41,477 nucleotides of DNA, taken from assembly GCF_937924975.1 (NCBI RefSeq), contig NZ_CALEYG010000047.1, positions 1 to 41,477 of the forward strand, read 5' to 3'. Positions 32,242 to 39,164 of the stretch are shown piece by piece. Every line of letters starts with the position of its first letter. Within the stretch, counting starts at the first letter, position 1. The translations under genes and the position numbers were made by a program. The stretch comes from an uncultured Stomatobaculum sp. (GTDB lineage: Bacteria; Bacillota; Clostridia; Lachnospirales; Lachnospiraceae). The notes under the pieces were generated by a model. The model was not told the DNA's origin, did not search any database, and saw only the letters and a list, made by a program, of their open reading frames with translations.

Positions 32242-32604
32242 ATGCACAGAAGAGAAAAAGACGGTTTACGGAGATTCCTTCTGGAGTTAAAGGAAGAGCG
32301 GCTTGCGGTCGCAGAAGCGGCACACAGCGGGGCATCCTGTGACATCGGTCACATCAAAGAACTGCGCGAGGTCTTAAAGCAGATTAAGGATGTCGGCGAG
32401 CACAAGTTTGAAGAGTGCCCGGAGTCGGAGCGCTACCTCAATGCGGCGGATCACACCGAAGAGGAACTCGCGGTCATGGAGGACTCGGTGGACCTGCTCG
32501 ACGAGGCGAGTCATCTCGCAGCGGCGGGACAGGGGAACGAAAACCTCTTTGAGATTAACGAGTTGCTTATGGAGGTCACGGAGAACCTCTGGGCGCTGCT
32601 CTAA
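32242..32604 (+). CDS. Small acidic hypothetical protein
   Basis: A 120-residue soluble, helix-rich, acidic protein starting MHRREKDGLRRFLLELKEERLA. There is a near-perfect AGGAGG site at a good distance, a consensus promoter and a long leader, so it is a real gene. Three Cys-free helices and a Leu-rich C-terminus (INELLMEVTENLWALL) are visible, with Cys only in ASCDIG and EECPES. I do not recognise a family. It is single-gene, lying between the RluA gene and the riboswitch. Confidence 0.78.
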   Translation: MHRREKDGLRRFLLELKEERLAVAEAAHSGASCDIGHIKELREVLKQIKDVGEHKFEECPESERYLNAADHTEEELAVMEDSVDLLDEASHLAAAGQGNENLFEINELLMEVTENLWALL

Positions 32605-32617
32605 ACTTTGTTTTTTC

Positions 32618-32646
32618 TTGACAATTAAAAGCGCCGCGCGTATGAT
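32618..32646 (+). promoter_or_regulatory. Sigma-A promoter for the riboswitch-oadB transcript
   Basis: TTGACA (32618-32623), a 17-base spacer and TATGAT (32641-32646). The start should fall at about 32653, exactly where the riboswitch begins. Confidence 0.85.
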
Positions 32647-32652
32647 ATTCGC

Positions 32653-32758
32653 GTAAGAGGGAGTAGCTGGCAGTGCAGAGCACAGCAACCGGAGGCGACA
32701 TACCCGATGCGCGAGCGTCCGAATCCGGTTAAGGAAAAACCGATGGCAAGACTCTTAC
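32653..32758 (+). ncRNA. yybP-ykoY (Mn2+) riboswitch aptamer
   Basis: The three hallmark sequences of this class appear in order: GGGAGTAGC (32659-32667), GACATAC (32697-32703) and GGCAAGAC (32745-32752). Helix P1 is GTAAGAG (32653-32659) with CTCTTAC (32752-32758). A second arm is closed by AACCGGA (32687-32693) with TCCGGTT (32724-32730) and includes a GATGC-GCGA-GCGTC hairpin. Members of this class bind Mn2+ and raise expression of Mn2+-related genes. The 3' P1 strand is also part of the terminator that follows, so ligand binding should favour readthrough. Confidence 0.85.
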
Positions 32759-32790
32759 CACAGATAAAGCTGTGGTAAGAGTCTTTTTTT
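32748..32790 (+). terminator. Riboswitch expression-platform terminator
   Basis: AAGACTCTTACCACAG (32748-32763), a six-base loop and CTGTGGTAAGAGTCTT (32770-32785), then a run of T to 32790. The 5' arm includes the P1 3' strand, so the terminator and the aptamer are mutually exclusive. Confidence 0.92.
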
Positions 32791-32833
32791 GTTGGCTCTG
32801 TGGCACAGCGGGAACAGAAAAGGAGAAGAAAGT

Positions 32834-33982
32834 ATGGATTTTTTACTCGAAGGCATCCGGGCTGTCACCTGGCAGCAGCTTGTCATGTATGTGGTCGGCA
32901 TCGTCCTCATCTGGCTCGCAATCAACAAGGAGTATGAGCCGTCGCTCTTACTGCCCATGGGGTTCGGCGCCATTATGGTAAACCTGCCGATGAGCGGCGT
33001 TCTGGATCAGCTCGTCCAGGGCAAGGTTCCGGCGGCCGGTATCATTCAGTGGCTCTACAAAGTCGGCATTGAGTCCTCGGAGATGATGCCGCTCTTACTC
33101 TTCATCGGCATCGGCGCGATGATTGACTTCGGGCCGCTTCTAAGCCAGCCGTTCTATTTTCTCTTCGGTGCGGCGGCGCAGTTCGGCATCTTTGCGGTCA
33201 TCTTCGTGGCAGCGCTCCTCGGCTTTGACTTAAAGGATGCTGCTTCGATCGGCATCATCGGCGCGGCGGACGGTCCCACTTCGATTCTGGTCTCGCAGGT
33301 TCTGAATTCGTCCTATATCGGCCCGATTGCGGTCGCGGCCTATTCTTATATGGCGCTCGTGCCGATTATCCAGCCCTTTGCAATCAAGCTGGTCACGACG
33401 AAGAAGGAGCGTCAGATCCGCATGAGCTATAACGCGAAGGCAATTCCGAAGTTCACCCGGATTGCGTTCCCGATTGCGGTCACCATGATTGTCGGCTTCA
33501 TCTCCCCGCAGTCGGTCGCACTGGTCGGCTTCCTGATGTTCGGTAACCTCCTCCGCGAGTGCGGCGTTCTGAACACGCTGAGTCAGACCGCGCAGGATCA
33601 GCTGGTCAATCTGATTACGCTGCTCCTCGGCATCACGATTTCGTTCAGCATGCGGGCGGAGCAGTTCGTGAATTTGCAGACGCTCATGATACTGGCACTC
33701 GGCCTTGTCGCCTTTGTCTTTGATACGATGGCGGGTGTGCTCTTTGCGAAGCTTGTCAATGTGGTGCTCGCAATTCTTCACAAGCCCCTCATCAATCCGA
33801 TGATCGGCGGCTGCGGCATCTCGGCGTTCCCGATGTCGTCCCGCGTCGTGCAGAAGCTCGCGAACGAGGAACAGAAGGGCAATATTATTCTGATGCAGGC
33901 GGCGGGCACCAATGTCGCGGGTCAGGTCGCATCCGTCATTGCGGGTGGTCTCGTCATCAGCATTGTGTCCCAGTACCTCTAA
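32834..33982 (+). CDS. Sodium-translocating decarboxylase beta subunit (OadB/GcdB/MmdB-like)
   Basis: A 382-residue membrane protein of the beta subunit family that couples decarboxylation of biotin-bound CO2 to sodium export. About ten hydrophobic segments are visible, with the conserved ADGPTSI motif (Asp146, equivalent to the essential Asp of Klebsiella OadB) and the C-terminal NPMIGGCGISAFPMSSR and MQAAGTNVAGQVAS motifs. A tiny OadG-like gene follows, but no alpha (carboxyltransferase) or biotin carrier gene is in the window. The riboswitch upstream implies control by Mn2+. The start ATG at 32834 has AGGAG eight bases upstream. Confidence 0.88.
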   Translation: MDFLLEGIRAVTWQQLVMYVVGIVLIWLAINKEYEPSLLLPMGFGAIMVNLPMSGVLDQLVQGKVPAAGIIQWLYKVGIESSEMMPLLLFIGIGAMIDFGPLLSQPFYFLFGAAAQFGIFAVIFVAALLGFDLKDAASIGIIGAADGPTSILVSQVLNSSYIGPIAVAAYSYMALVPIIQPFAIKLVTTKKERQIRMSYNAKAIPKFTRIAFPIAVTMIVGFISPQSVALVGFLMFGNLLRECGVLNTLSQTAQDQLVNLITLLLGITISFSMRAEQFVNLQTLMILALGLVAFVFDTMAGVLFAKLVNVVLAILHKPLINPMIGGCGISAFPMSSRVVQKLANEEQKGNIILMQAAGTNVAGQVASVIAGGLVISIVSQYL

Positions 33983-34003
33983 AGAAAAGAGGAGGAGAAG
34001 AAA

Positions 34004-34120
34004 ATGAATACAGCGGAAATCGCACTGGAAATTATGGGCAAGGGCATGGGCGGTCTCTTTGTCGCAGCGACTGTGATGATGCTCGCAGTTGCCCTTCTGC
34101 AGCGCCTCACAAAGCGCTGA
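34004..34120 (+). CDS. Small single-span membrane protein, OadG-like gamma subunit
   Basis: A 38-residue protein with one membrane helix (about 15-32) and a positively charged end, QRLTKR. The ATG follows a strong GAGGAGGAG site. The pattern GKGMGGLFVAATVMMLAVALL resembles the helix of OadG gamma subunits (typically GMGxVFxFL), and the position right after the beta subunit is the same as in decarboxylase pump operons. Normal OadG is about twice this length, with a C-terminal metal-binding tail that is missing here. Assignment is by position and pattern. Confidence 0.7.
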   Translation: MNTAEIALEIMGKGMGGLFVAATVMMLAVALLQRLTKR

Positions 34121-34195
34121 AACGAAGAGCAGCAGGCAGCCCGGATATCAAAAAAAGTAATGGCTGCGTATAAGAAAGCTATGGCGCCGGAATCA

Positions 34196-34224
34196 TTGAC
34201 AGTCAAGATGGAATCCCCTATAAT
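34196..34224 (+). promoter_or_regulatory. Consensus sigma-A promoter for metY
   Basis: TTGACA (34196-34201), a 17-base spacer and TATAAT (34219-34224); both hexamers are exact. The leader to the metY ATG is about 93 bases. Confidence 0.88.
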
Positions 34225-34231
34225 CCGAACA

Positions 34232-34323
34232 TACCTAGTGAGTTTGAGGGAAGAAACAGAGAGAACAAACCCTCAGTTTGAAGAGAGAAAACCCGAGCGG
34301 TTCGGGTTCATGGAGGAATAGAA
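34232..34323 (+). promoter_or_regulatory. Structured leader of metY
   Basis: The leader contains TGAGGG (around 34245) with a possible partner CCCTCA (34270-34275), and AACCCGA (34290-34296) pairing with TCGGGTT (34302-34308) just upstream of GGAGG. It does not match T-box or SAM riboswitch signatures that I know. Translation control is possible but not shown. Confidence 0.35.
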
Positions 34324-35616
34324 ATGAGCGAGCAGAGAAAGTACAAGTTTGAGACCCTTCAGTTGCATGTCGGCCAGGAGAATCCGGATCCGGCGACCGA
34401 TTCGAGAGCGGTTCCGATTTACCAGACCACTTCTTATGTGTTCCGCAACTCGCAGCATGCGGCAGACCGCTTCGGTCTGAGAGACGCCGGCAACATCTAC
34501 GGCAGACTCACGAACTCCACCCAGGATGTTTTTGAGAAGAGAATCGCAGCGCTCGAGGGCGGTTCCGCGGCACTCGCGGTTGCATCCGGCGCGGCGGCAA
34601 TCACCTACACCTTCCAGGCGCTCGCACAGGCGGGCGACCACATTGTCGCACAGAAGACCATCTACGGCGGCACCTACAACCTGCTCGCACATACGCTGAA
34701 GCAGTTCGGCGTCGAGACCACCTTTGTCGATGCGCACAAACTCGATGAAGTCGAGAATGCAATCCGCCCGAACACCAAAGCAGTCTACCTTGAGACCCTC
34801 GGCAACCCGAACTCCGATATCCCGGACATCGATGCGATTGCGGCGATTGCGCATAAGCACGGCCTGCCGCTCGTGGTCGATAACACCTTCGGCACGCCCT
34901 ACCTGATTCGCCCGTTTGAGCACGGCGCTGACATTGTGGTTCATTCCGCGACGAAGTTCATCGGCGGCCACGGAACCACGCTCGGCGGCATCATTGTGGA
35001 CGGCGGCAGCTATGACTGGAAGAAGAGCGGCAAGTTCCCGAACATTGCGGATCCGAACCCGAGCTACCACGGCGCATCCTTCGCGGATGTCGCAGGCCCG
35101 GCGGCGTTTGTGACCTATATCCGCGCTATCCTGCTCCGCGATGAGGGCGGTGCCATCTCGCCGTTCAACGCATTCCTGCTCCTGCAGGGCACCGAGACCC
35201 TGTCGCTCCGCGTGGAGCGCCATGTCGAGAACGCGCTGAAGGTTGTCGAGTTCCTGAAGAAGCACCCGCAGGTTGAGAAGGTGAACCACCCGTCCCTCGC
35301 AGATCACCCGGATCACGCGCTCTATCAGAAGTACTTCCCGAACGGCGGCGCTTCGATCTTCACCTTCAACATCAAAGGCGGACAGAAGGAGGCATTTGCC
35401 TTCATCGACAACCTGAAGATTTTCTCTCTGCTCGCAAATGTCGCGGATGCAAAGAGCCTGGTCATTCACCCGGCGACCACGACCCACTCGCAGCTCAGCG
35501 ATGCAGAGCTTGTCGAGCAGGGCATTCAGCAGAACACGATTCGCCTCTCGATCGGAACCGAGAATATCGACGATATCATCGCAGACCTCGAGGGAGGCTT
35601 TGCGGCAGCGAAGTAA
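34324..35616 (+). CDS. metY: O-acetylhomoserine sulfhydrylase MetY
   Basis: PLP enzyme that makes homocysteine from O-acetylhomoserine and sulfide (or cysteine from O-acetylserine); cytoplasmic. The 430-residue length suits MetY and not the shorter MetB/MetC proteins. PLP Lys211 lies in VVHSATKFIGGHG; the N-terminal FETLQLHVGQENPD and the AVPIYQTTSYVF motifs are typical. It has a perfect promoter, a structured leader and a strong terminator, so it is a single-gene unit. cysE is 3.2 kb upstream. Confidence 0.94.
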   Translation: MSEQRKYKFETLQLHVGQENPDPATDSRAVPIYQTTSYVFRNSQHAADRFGLRDAGNIYGRLTNSTQDVFEKRIAALEGGSAALAVASGAAAITYTFQALAQAGDHIVAQKTIYGGTYNLLAHTLKQFGVETTFVDAHKLDEVENAIRPNTKAVYLETLGNPNSDIPDIDAIAAIAHKHGLPLVVDNTFGTPYLIRPFEHGADIVVHSATKFIGGHGTTLGGIIVDGGSYDWKKSGKFPNIADPNPSYHGASFADVAGPAAFVTYIRAILLRDEGGAISPFNAFLLLQGTETLSLRVERHVENALKVVEFLKKHPQVEKVNHPSLADHPDHALYQKYFPNGGASIFTFNIKGGQKEAFAFIDNLKIFSLLANVADAKSLVIHPATTTHSQLSDAELVEQGIQQNTIRLSIGTENIDDIIADLEGGFAAAK

Positions 35617-35650
35617 AACAAGCGCTTCGATTAATCCTCCTACCCCCTCA

Positions 35651-35683
35651 AAAGGGCGCCGGTAAAGCCGGCGCCCTTTTTTT
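35651..35683 (+). terminator. Terminator after metY
   Basis: AAAGGGCGCCGG (35651-35662), loop TAAAG, CCGGCGCCCTTT (35668-35679) and a T run to 35683. Confidence 0.95.
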
Positions 35684-35703
35684 GAACCTGAATGAGACAA
35701 TTA

Positions 35704-35731
35704 CAAAGTGGTAGGAGAAAAGAGTCGGTAG
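35704..35731. repeat. Short repeat, copy 1
   Basis: The element TAGGAGAAAAGAGTCGGTAG lies about 25 bases after the metY terminator. A close relative, TAGGACAAAAAGAGTTGGTAG, lies a few bases after the last terminator of the window (near 41429-41449). One base is inserted and two or three are changed between the copies. Confidence 0.3.
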
Positions 35732-35758
35732 CCCTTGCCATGCCTGCGCCCAAGCTTC

Positions 35759-36001
35759 TTAGTTGTGTTCGGAGACGTGAACCTTTGCCCACTCTCCGGT
35801 GGACGGATTCATGTATTCGTGGTCTCCGATTTCAATCCAACCCTCGGGAAGTGTTCCTTCTTCTTCCGCCTCGCCTTCCGCATAGTCGTCCGTATCGAGG
35901 ACTTCGTTGCCGGAGCCGAGCACCTGCGTGTGAAAAACTGTGCCTGCGAGCAAGAGAACAAAAGCAAGGGCCGCGATAACAAAGTGTCTGCGCAGTTTCA
36001 T
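35759..36001 (-). CDS. Small secreted or anchored acidic protein
   Basis: An 80-residue protein. Residues 1-28 form a Sec signal or anchor (MKLRRHFVIAALAFVLLLAG), and the exported part is acidic (DTDDYAEGEAEEEG) with a C-terminal segment containing WIEIGDHEYMNPSTGEW. The ATG at 36001 has AAAGGAGG six bases upstream, which supports it. No family is recognised. It is convergent with metY and divergent from the EFR1 gene, so it stands alone. Confidence 0.75.
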   Translation of the reverse strand: MKLRRHFVIAALAFVLLLAGTVFHTQVLGSGNEVLDTDDYAEGEAEEEGTLPEGWIEIGDHEYMNPSTGEWAKVHVSEHN

Positions 36002-36127
36002 AAGGAGCCTCCTTTCTTTGATAAAAAACGGTTTCAAGAACAATATAACATAGTCAGAAAAAAACAAATTAGTTATATATAATCAGATAATAAGCGACGG
36101 AAAAAGCGGAATCTGCGGAGAAGCACA

Positions 36128-36136
36128 TGGTATAAT
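36128..36136 (+). promoter_or_regulatory. Extended -10 promoter for the EFR1 gene
   Basis: TGGTATAAT, an extended -10 with a perfect TATAAT (36131-36136), about 46 bases before the ATG. The -35 region is poor. Confidence 0.65.
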
Positions 36137-36181
36137 GGTCTCAGAAAAAGTCGTTTTGACGATGAAAGCGAGGAAATAGGC

Positions 36182-37027
36182 ATGCAGATTCGTGAGATTC
36201 ACAGTTTATCTTTCAGTCCGACGGGCGGGACGGCAAAGTACGCGAAGGCCATGGCGGAGGGAGCGGCGGAGGCGCTGGCCTGTCCCGCGGAAATATGCTC
36301 CTTTACCCTGCCGCGGGAGCGGGAGGAGGTGCGTCGTTTTTCGAGCGATGAACTTTTGATCATCGGCTCTCCGACCTATGCGGGCAAGCTACCGAATAAG
36401 ATACTGCCGGAATTTCAGGAGAAGCTTCGCGGCGAAAATACGCCTGTTCTTCTGTTTGTGAGCTACGGTAACCGAAATTTTGACAACAGCCTTGCGGAGC
36501 TTTTATCCGTGCTCCGGGCAAACGGTTTTCTGCCGCTTGCGGCAGCTGCCTTTGCCTGCCGCCACGCCTTCTCGGACCGCATCTGTCCCGAGAGACCGCG
36601 GGTGGAAGAACTTGCCGCGGCTCGAAGCTTTGCGGCGCGTGCGGCGGAAGCGCTGAAGACGACGGAGTTCGCCGCTTTGGAAGCGGCTTCCCTTGCGTTT
36701 ACGGTGCCGGGAGAAGCCGGGGCGCCCTACTATGTGCCGAAGGGAGAGGACGGCGCACCCGCCAAATTCCTAAAGGCAAAACCGCTCACGGATCTTGAAA
36801 AGTGCCTGCACTGCGGCGCCTGTGCGGCGCACTGTCCCATGGGCTCGATTGACGCGGCGGACACCTCAAAGGTCCCGGGCATCTGCATCAAGTGTCAAGC
36901 CTGCGTGCGGGGCTGCAAGCAGGGCGCCAAGTACTTTGAGGATGCGGCCTTCCTATCCCATGTTCGCATGCTCGAAGAGAACTTTGCGTTGCCGGAGAAG
37001 GAGAATCTCTATCTGTCCGCGTTCTGA
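36182..37027 (+). CDS. EFR1-type flavodoxin/ferredoxin fusion protein
   Basis: A 281-residue soluble redox protein. The N-terminal half is a flavodoxin-like FMN domain (FSPTGGTAKYAKAMAEG phosphate loop, GSPTYAGKLPNK, SYGNRNFDNSLAEL). The C-terminal 80 residues hold two 4Fe-4S sites: CLHCGACAAHCP and CIKCQACVRGC. This order is that of EFRO/EFR1 family ferrodoxins, which pass electrons in anaerobes; partner enzymes are unknown. The ATG follows GCGAGGAAATAGGC. A palindromic terminator follows. Confidence 0.9.
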   Translation: MQIREIHSLSFSPTGGTAKYAKAMAEGAAEALACPAEICSFTLPREREEVRRFSSDELLIIGSPTYAGKLPNKILPEFQEKLRGENTPVLLFVSYGNRNFDNSLAELLSVLRANGFLPLAAAAFACRHAFSDRICPERPRVEELAAARSFAARAAEALKTTEFAALEAASLAFTVPGEAGAPYYVPKGEDGAPAKFLKAKPLTDLEKCLHCGACAAHCPMGSIDAADTSKVPGICIKCQACVRGCKQGAKYFEDAAFLSHVRMLEENFALPEKENLYLSAF

Positions 37028-37035
37028 GAGAAGAG

Positions 37036-37065
37036 AAAGCCCCCTCGGTTTTCCGAGGGGGCTTT
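37036..37065 (+). terminator. Terminator after the EFR1 gene
   Basis: AAAGCCCCCTCGG (37036-37048), a TTTT loop and CCGAGGGGGCTTT (37053-37065). The stem is perfect but the T run is short. Confidence 0.8.
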
Positions 37066-37160
37066 ACGCGGCGTGTCGGGTTACGAAGCGGTAGAATACA
37101 GAAAGGGAAAGAAGCACAGCATGACAGCTGCTTTAAGTGGTGTGTCATGTGCACGGCGGG

Positions 37161-37189
37161 AAAAGACAGCGATAGGAGTCCGCTGTCTT
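37161..37189 (-). terminator. Terminator after the NUDIX gene
   Basis: On the minus strand AAGACAGCG (37189-37181), a nine-base loop and CGCTGTCTT (37171-37163), then T residues. It lies about 28 bases past the NUDIX stop. Confidence 0.7.
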
Positions 37190-37216
37190 CGCGGGAAGCC
37201 GCTGAAATGTTTTCCT

Positions 37217-37840
37217 TTACACCGGCGCGCTTCCGCCGAGGAGGCGCTTTACAAAGCGCTCCAGCACCCGGGCGGTCATGCCCCAGATTAAGGGCGCGGT
37301 GTCCGGATAGACGGGTATGGTGTAGTCGCGGACGGCGAAGGGATAGTTACGACCGCCCTCAATTCTGTCATAGGGAAAGTTCTCAATCGGGCGGGCGACA
37401 AAGCTCCCCCGATAGTGCTCGGCGCGGTGGGTCAGAAAAAAGGAGAGGGGCAGGGTAAAGACCCGGTCTACCTCGGCGGGTGAAAATGTGCCGCGGTAGT
37501 TCGTAAGCTCCGCCGCAAAGGCATAGACCTTCTGTCCGGCGGGACCGCTCTCTGTGCCGATTTCCCCGAGCACGGTGAGCTGGCGGTCTTCGACCAAGAG
37601 TTCCTCTCGCGCTTCGCGGAGGGCGGCTTCGAGCGGCGTCTCGCCTTCTTCGATGCCGCCGCCCGGGAGCGCAATGTCGCCGGGCTGGTGGCGGAGGGAG
37701 AGCGCGCGGCGCTCAAAGAGGATGAAGAGCTCCCCGTTTTTCTCAATCAGGGGGAGGAGGACAGCGGCCTCTCGCTCTTTTTTTTGCGGTGCGGGTGCGC
37801 TTTGCAGTGCGCGGCGGATATCATTCGGACGGAAATGCAT
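37217..37840 (-). CDS. NUDIX hydrolase, probable CoA pyrophosphatase
   Basis: A 207-residue NUDIX protein. The NUDIX box is PGGGIEEGETPLEAALREAR followed by EEL, and upstream is LFERRALSLRHQPGDIALPGG, which matches the UPF0035 signature of NudL/PCD1-type CoA diphosphatases that cleave CoA to 4'-phosphopantetheine and 3',5'-ADP. The ATG at 37840 has AAAGGA upstream. It is convergent with the EFR1 gene and divergent from the metal transporter operon, whose promoter lies just outside its start. Confidence 0.85.
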   Translation of the reverse strand: MHFRPNDIRRALQSAPAPQKKEREAAVLLPLIEKNGELFILFERRALSLRHQPGDIALPGGGIEEGETPLEAALREAREELLVEDRQLTVLGEIGTESGPAGQKVYAFAAELTNYRGTFSPAEVDRVFTLPLSFFLTHRAEHYRGSFVARPIENFPYDRIEGGRNYPFAVRDYTIPVYPDTAPLIWGMTARVLERFVKRLLGGSAPV

Positions 37841-37859
37841 GGCAATCCTTTCGGGGTGC

Positions 37860-37888
37860 TTGACAAAGTAGGAACAGCGACATAAAAT
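37860..37888 (+). promoter_or_regulatory. Sigma-A promoter for the metal transporter operon
   Basis: TTGACA (37860-37865), a 17-base spacer and TAAAAT (37883-37888). The transcript would have a leader of about 120 bases that contains the hairpin at 37920. Confidence 0.75.
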
Positions 37889-37919
37889 AAAACCAGCTTT
37901 CAAATTCGAAGTGCACAGT

Positions 37920-37954
37920 CGGCGGCAGTGGCCCTTTCGGGTCACATGCCGCCG
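37920..37954 (+). other. Strong hairpin in the metal transporter leader
   Basis: CGGCGGCA (37920-37927) pairs with TGCCGCCG (37947-37954), continued inward through GTGGCCC with GGGTCAC around a TTTC loop and one bulged A. It has 15 pairs including one G-U. No T run follows, so it is not an ordinary terminator. Confidence 0.6.
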
Positions 37955-38013
37955 TTCCTGCTACTGCAGCTGTGGCTTGAGTTTGTCGGCATTATAACAC
38001 AAGGAGGAGAGAC

Positions 38014-39117
38014 ATGAAATTCAAACGTTGGATGGCAATGGCAACAGCGGCAGTGCTCGCATTCGGCACACTTGCGGGGTGCGGACAGAGCGGAAAGAAG
38101 ACGGAGAGCACAGCGGCGAGTGCGGAGAGCACAACAGAGGCGAGCGGCAAGAAGTTAAAGATTGTCGCGACCATCTTCCCGGAGTACGATTGGGTGCGTC
38201 AGATTCTCGGCGACGAGGCAAAGAATGCGGATATCACGCTCCTTCTTGACAAGGGCGTCGATTTGCACAGCTACCAGCCGAACGCCGAGGATATCGCAAA
38301 GATTTCCGAGTGCGACCTCTTCCTCTATGTCGGCGGTGAATCGGACGGCTGGGTCAAGGATGCACTGAAGGAAGGAAAGAATCCGGACCGTAAGGTCATC
38401 AACCTCCTCGAGGCGCTCGGCAACAACACGAAGGAAGAGGAAGTGGTCGAGGGCATGCAGGCCGAGGAAGAAGAGGGCAGCAAGGACAGCGAGACTGAGG
38501 CAGCGAGCCAGGCAGCGGAGAGTCAGGCTGCGGGTGAGAGCACGGCGGCGAGCGCAGAGAGCGAAGAAGAGGAAGGCCCGGAATACGACGAGCATGTGTG
38601 GCTTTCGCTTCGGAATGCCGAGAGCATCTGTGAAGTCATCACGGAAGATCTGAAGAGCCTCGACAGCGCACATGCGACAGTCTATGAGGCGAACTTAAAG
38701 AAGTACACGGAGCAGCTCGATTCGCTGGATCAGCAGTACGCAGATGCGGTCAAGGCAGCGGCCAACAAGACCCTGCTCTTCGGTGACCGTTTCCCGTTCC
38801 GCTATCTCGTGGATGACTACGGCATCAAGTACTATGCGGCCTTTGTGGGTTGCTCGGCAGAGACCGAGGCGAGCTTTGAGACGGTCTCCTTCCTCGCAAA
38901 GAAGATGGATGAGTTCGGCCTGAAGCACGTCATGACGATTGAGGGGCCGAACAAGAAGATTGCGGAGACCATCATCCAGAATACGAAGGACAAGAATCAG
39001 GATATTCTGACTCTGAATTCGATGCAGTCCACGACGGAACAGGACATCGAGAGCGGCGAGACCTATCTCGGCATCATGCAACAGAATCTGGAAGTTCTGA
39101 AGAAAGCATTGCAGTAA
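38014..39117 (+). CDS. Metal ABC transporter substrate-binding lipoprotein (ZnuA/AdcA family)
   Basis: A 367-residue lipoprotein (lipobox LAGC, Cys23) of the cluster A-I metal receptors, which capture Zn2+ or Mn2+. Ligands His85 (DLHSYQP) and His194 (DEHVWLS) are present. The third His of ZnuA is not found: the segment reads FGDRFPFRYL. The loop between the first two ligands (about 141-193), which is His-rich in ZnuA, is here Glu/Ser/Ala-rich and has no His. Metal choice is therefore uncertain. It is the first gene of a four-gene operon. The start ATG has AAGGAGGAG upstream. Confidence 0.9.
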   Translation: MKFKRWMAMATAAVLAFGTLAGCGQSGKKTESTAASAESTTEASGKKLKIVATIFPEYDWVRQILGDEAKNADITLLLDKGVDLHSYQPNAEDIAKISECDLFLYVGGESDGWVKDALKEGKNPDRKVINLLEALGNNTKEEEVVEGMQAEEEEGSKDSETEAASQAAESQAAGESTAASAESEEEEGPEYDEHVWLSLRNAESICEVITEDLKSLDSAHATVYEANLKKYTEQLDSLDQQYADAVKAAANKTLLFGDRFPFRYLVDDYGIKYYAAFVGCSAETEASFETVSFLAKKMDEFGLKHVMTIEGPNKKIAETIIQNTKDKNQDILTLNSMQSTTEQDIESGETYLGIMQQNLEVLKKALQ

Positions 39118-39130
39118 GGAAACGGAATGA

Positions 39131-39146
39131 AGGCGCGAAAGCGCCT
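39131..39146 (+). other. Intercistronic GNRA hairpin
   Basis: AGGCGC-GAAA-GCGCCT, a perfect 6-bp stem with a GAAA tetraloop between the receptor and ATPase genes. It probably stabilises the receptor mRNA. Confidence 0.5.
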
Positions 39147-39164
39147 GTAACGGAAAGGCAAAGC

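Noticed and set aside
32653..32758. Sodium (DUF1646-type) or lithium riboswitch as an alternative to yybP-ykoY
   Set aside because: The sodium pump gene would suit it, but the GGGAGTAGC, GACATAC and GCAAGAC blocks match yybP-ykoY in order and spacing.
34136..34167. GCAGCC and GGCTGC as a terminator after the OadG-like gene
   Set aside because: The loop is 20 bases and there is no T run after the second arm.
34225..34323. T-box or SAM riboswitch in the metY leader
   Set aside because: No T-box sequence or SAM-I core pattern is present, and the leader is too short for a T-box.
34273..35700. A 475-codon open frame antisense to metY
   Set aside because: Same cause: no ribosome site or motif, and it would cross the metY terminator and promoter region.
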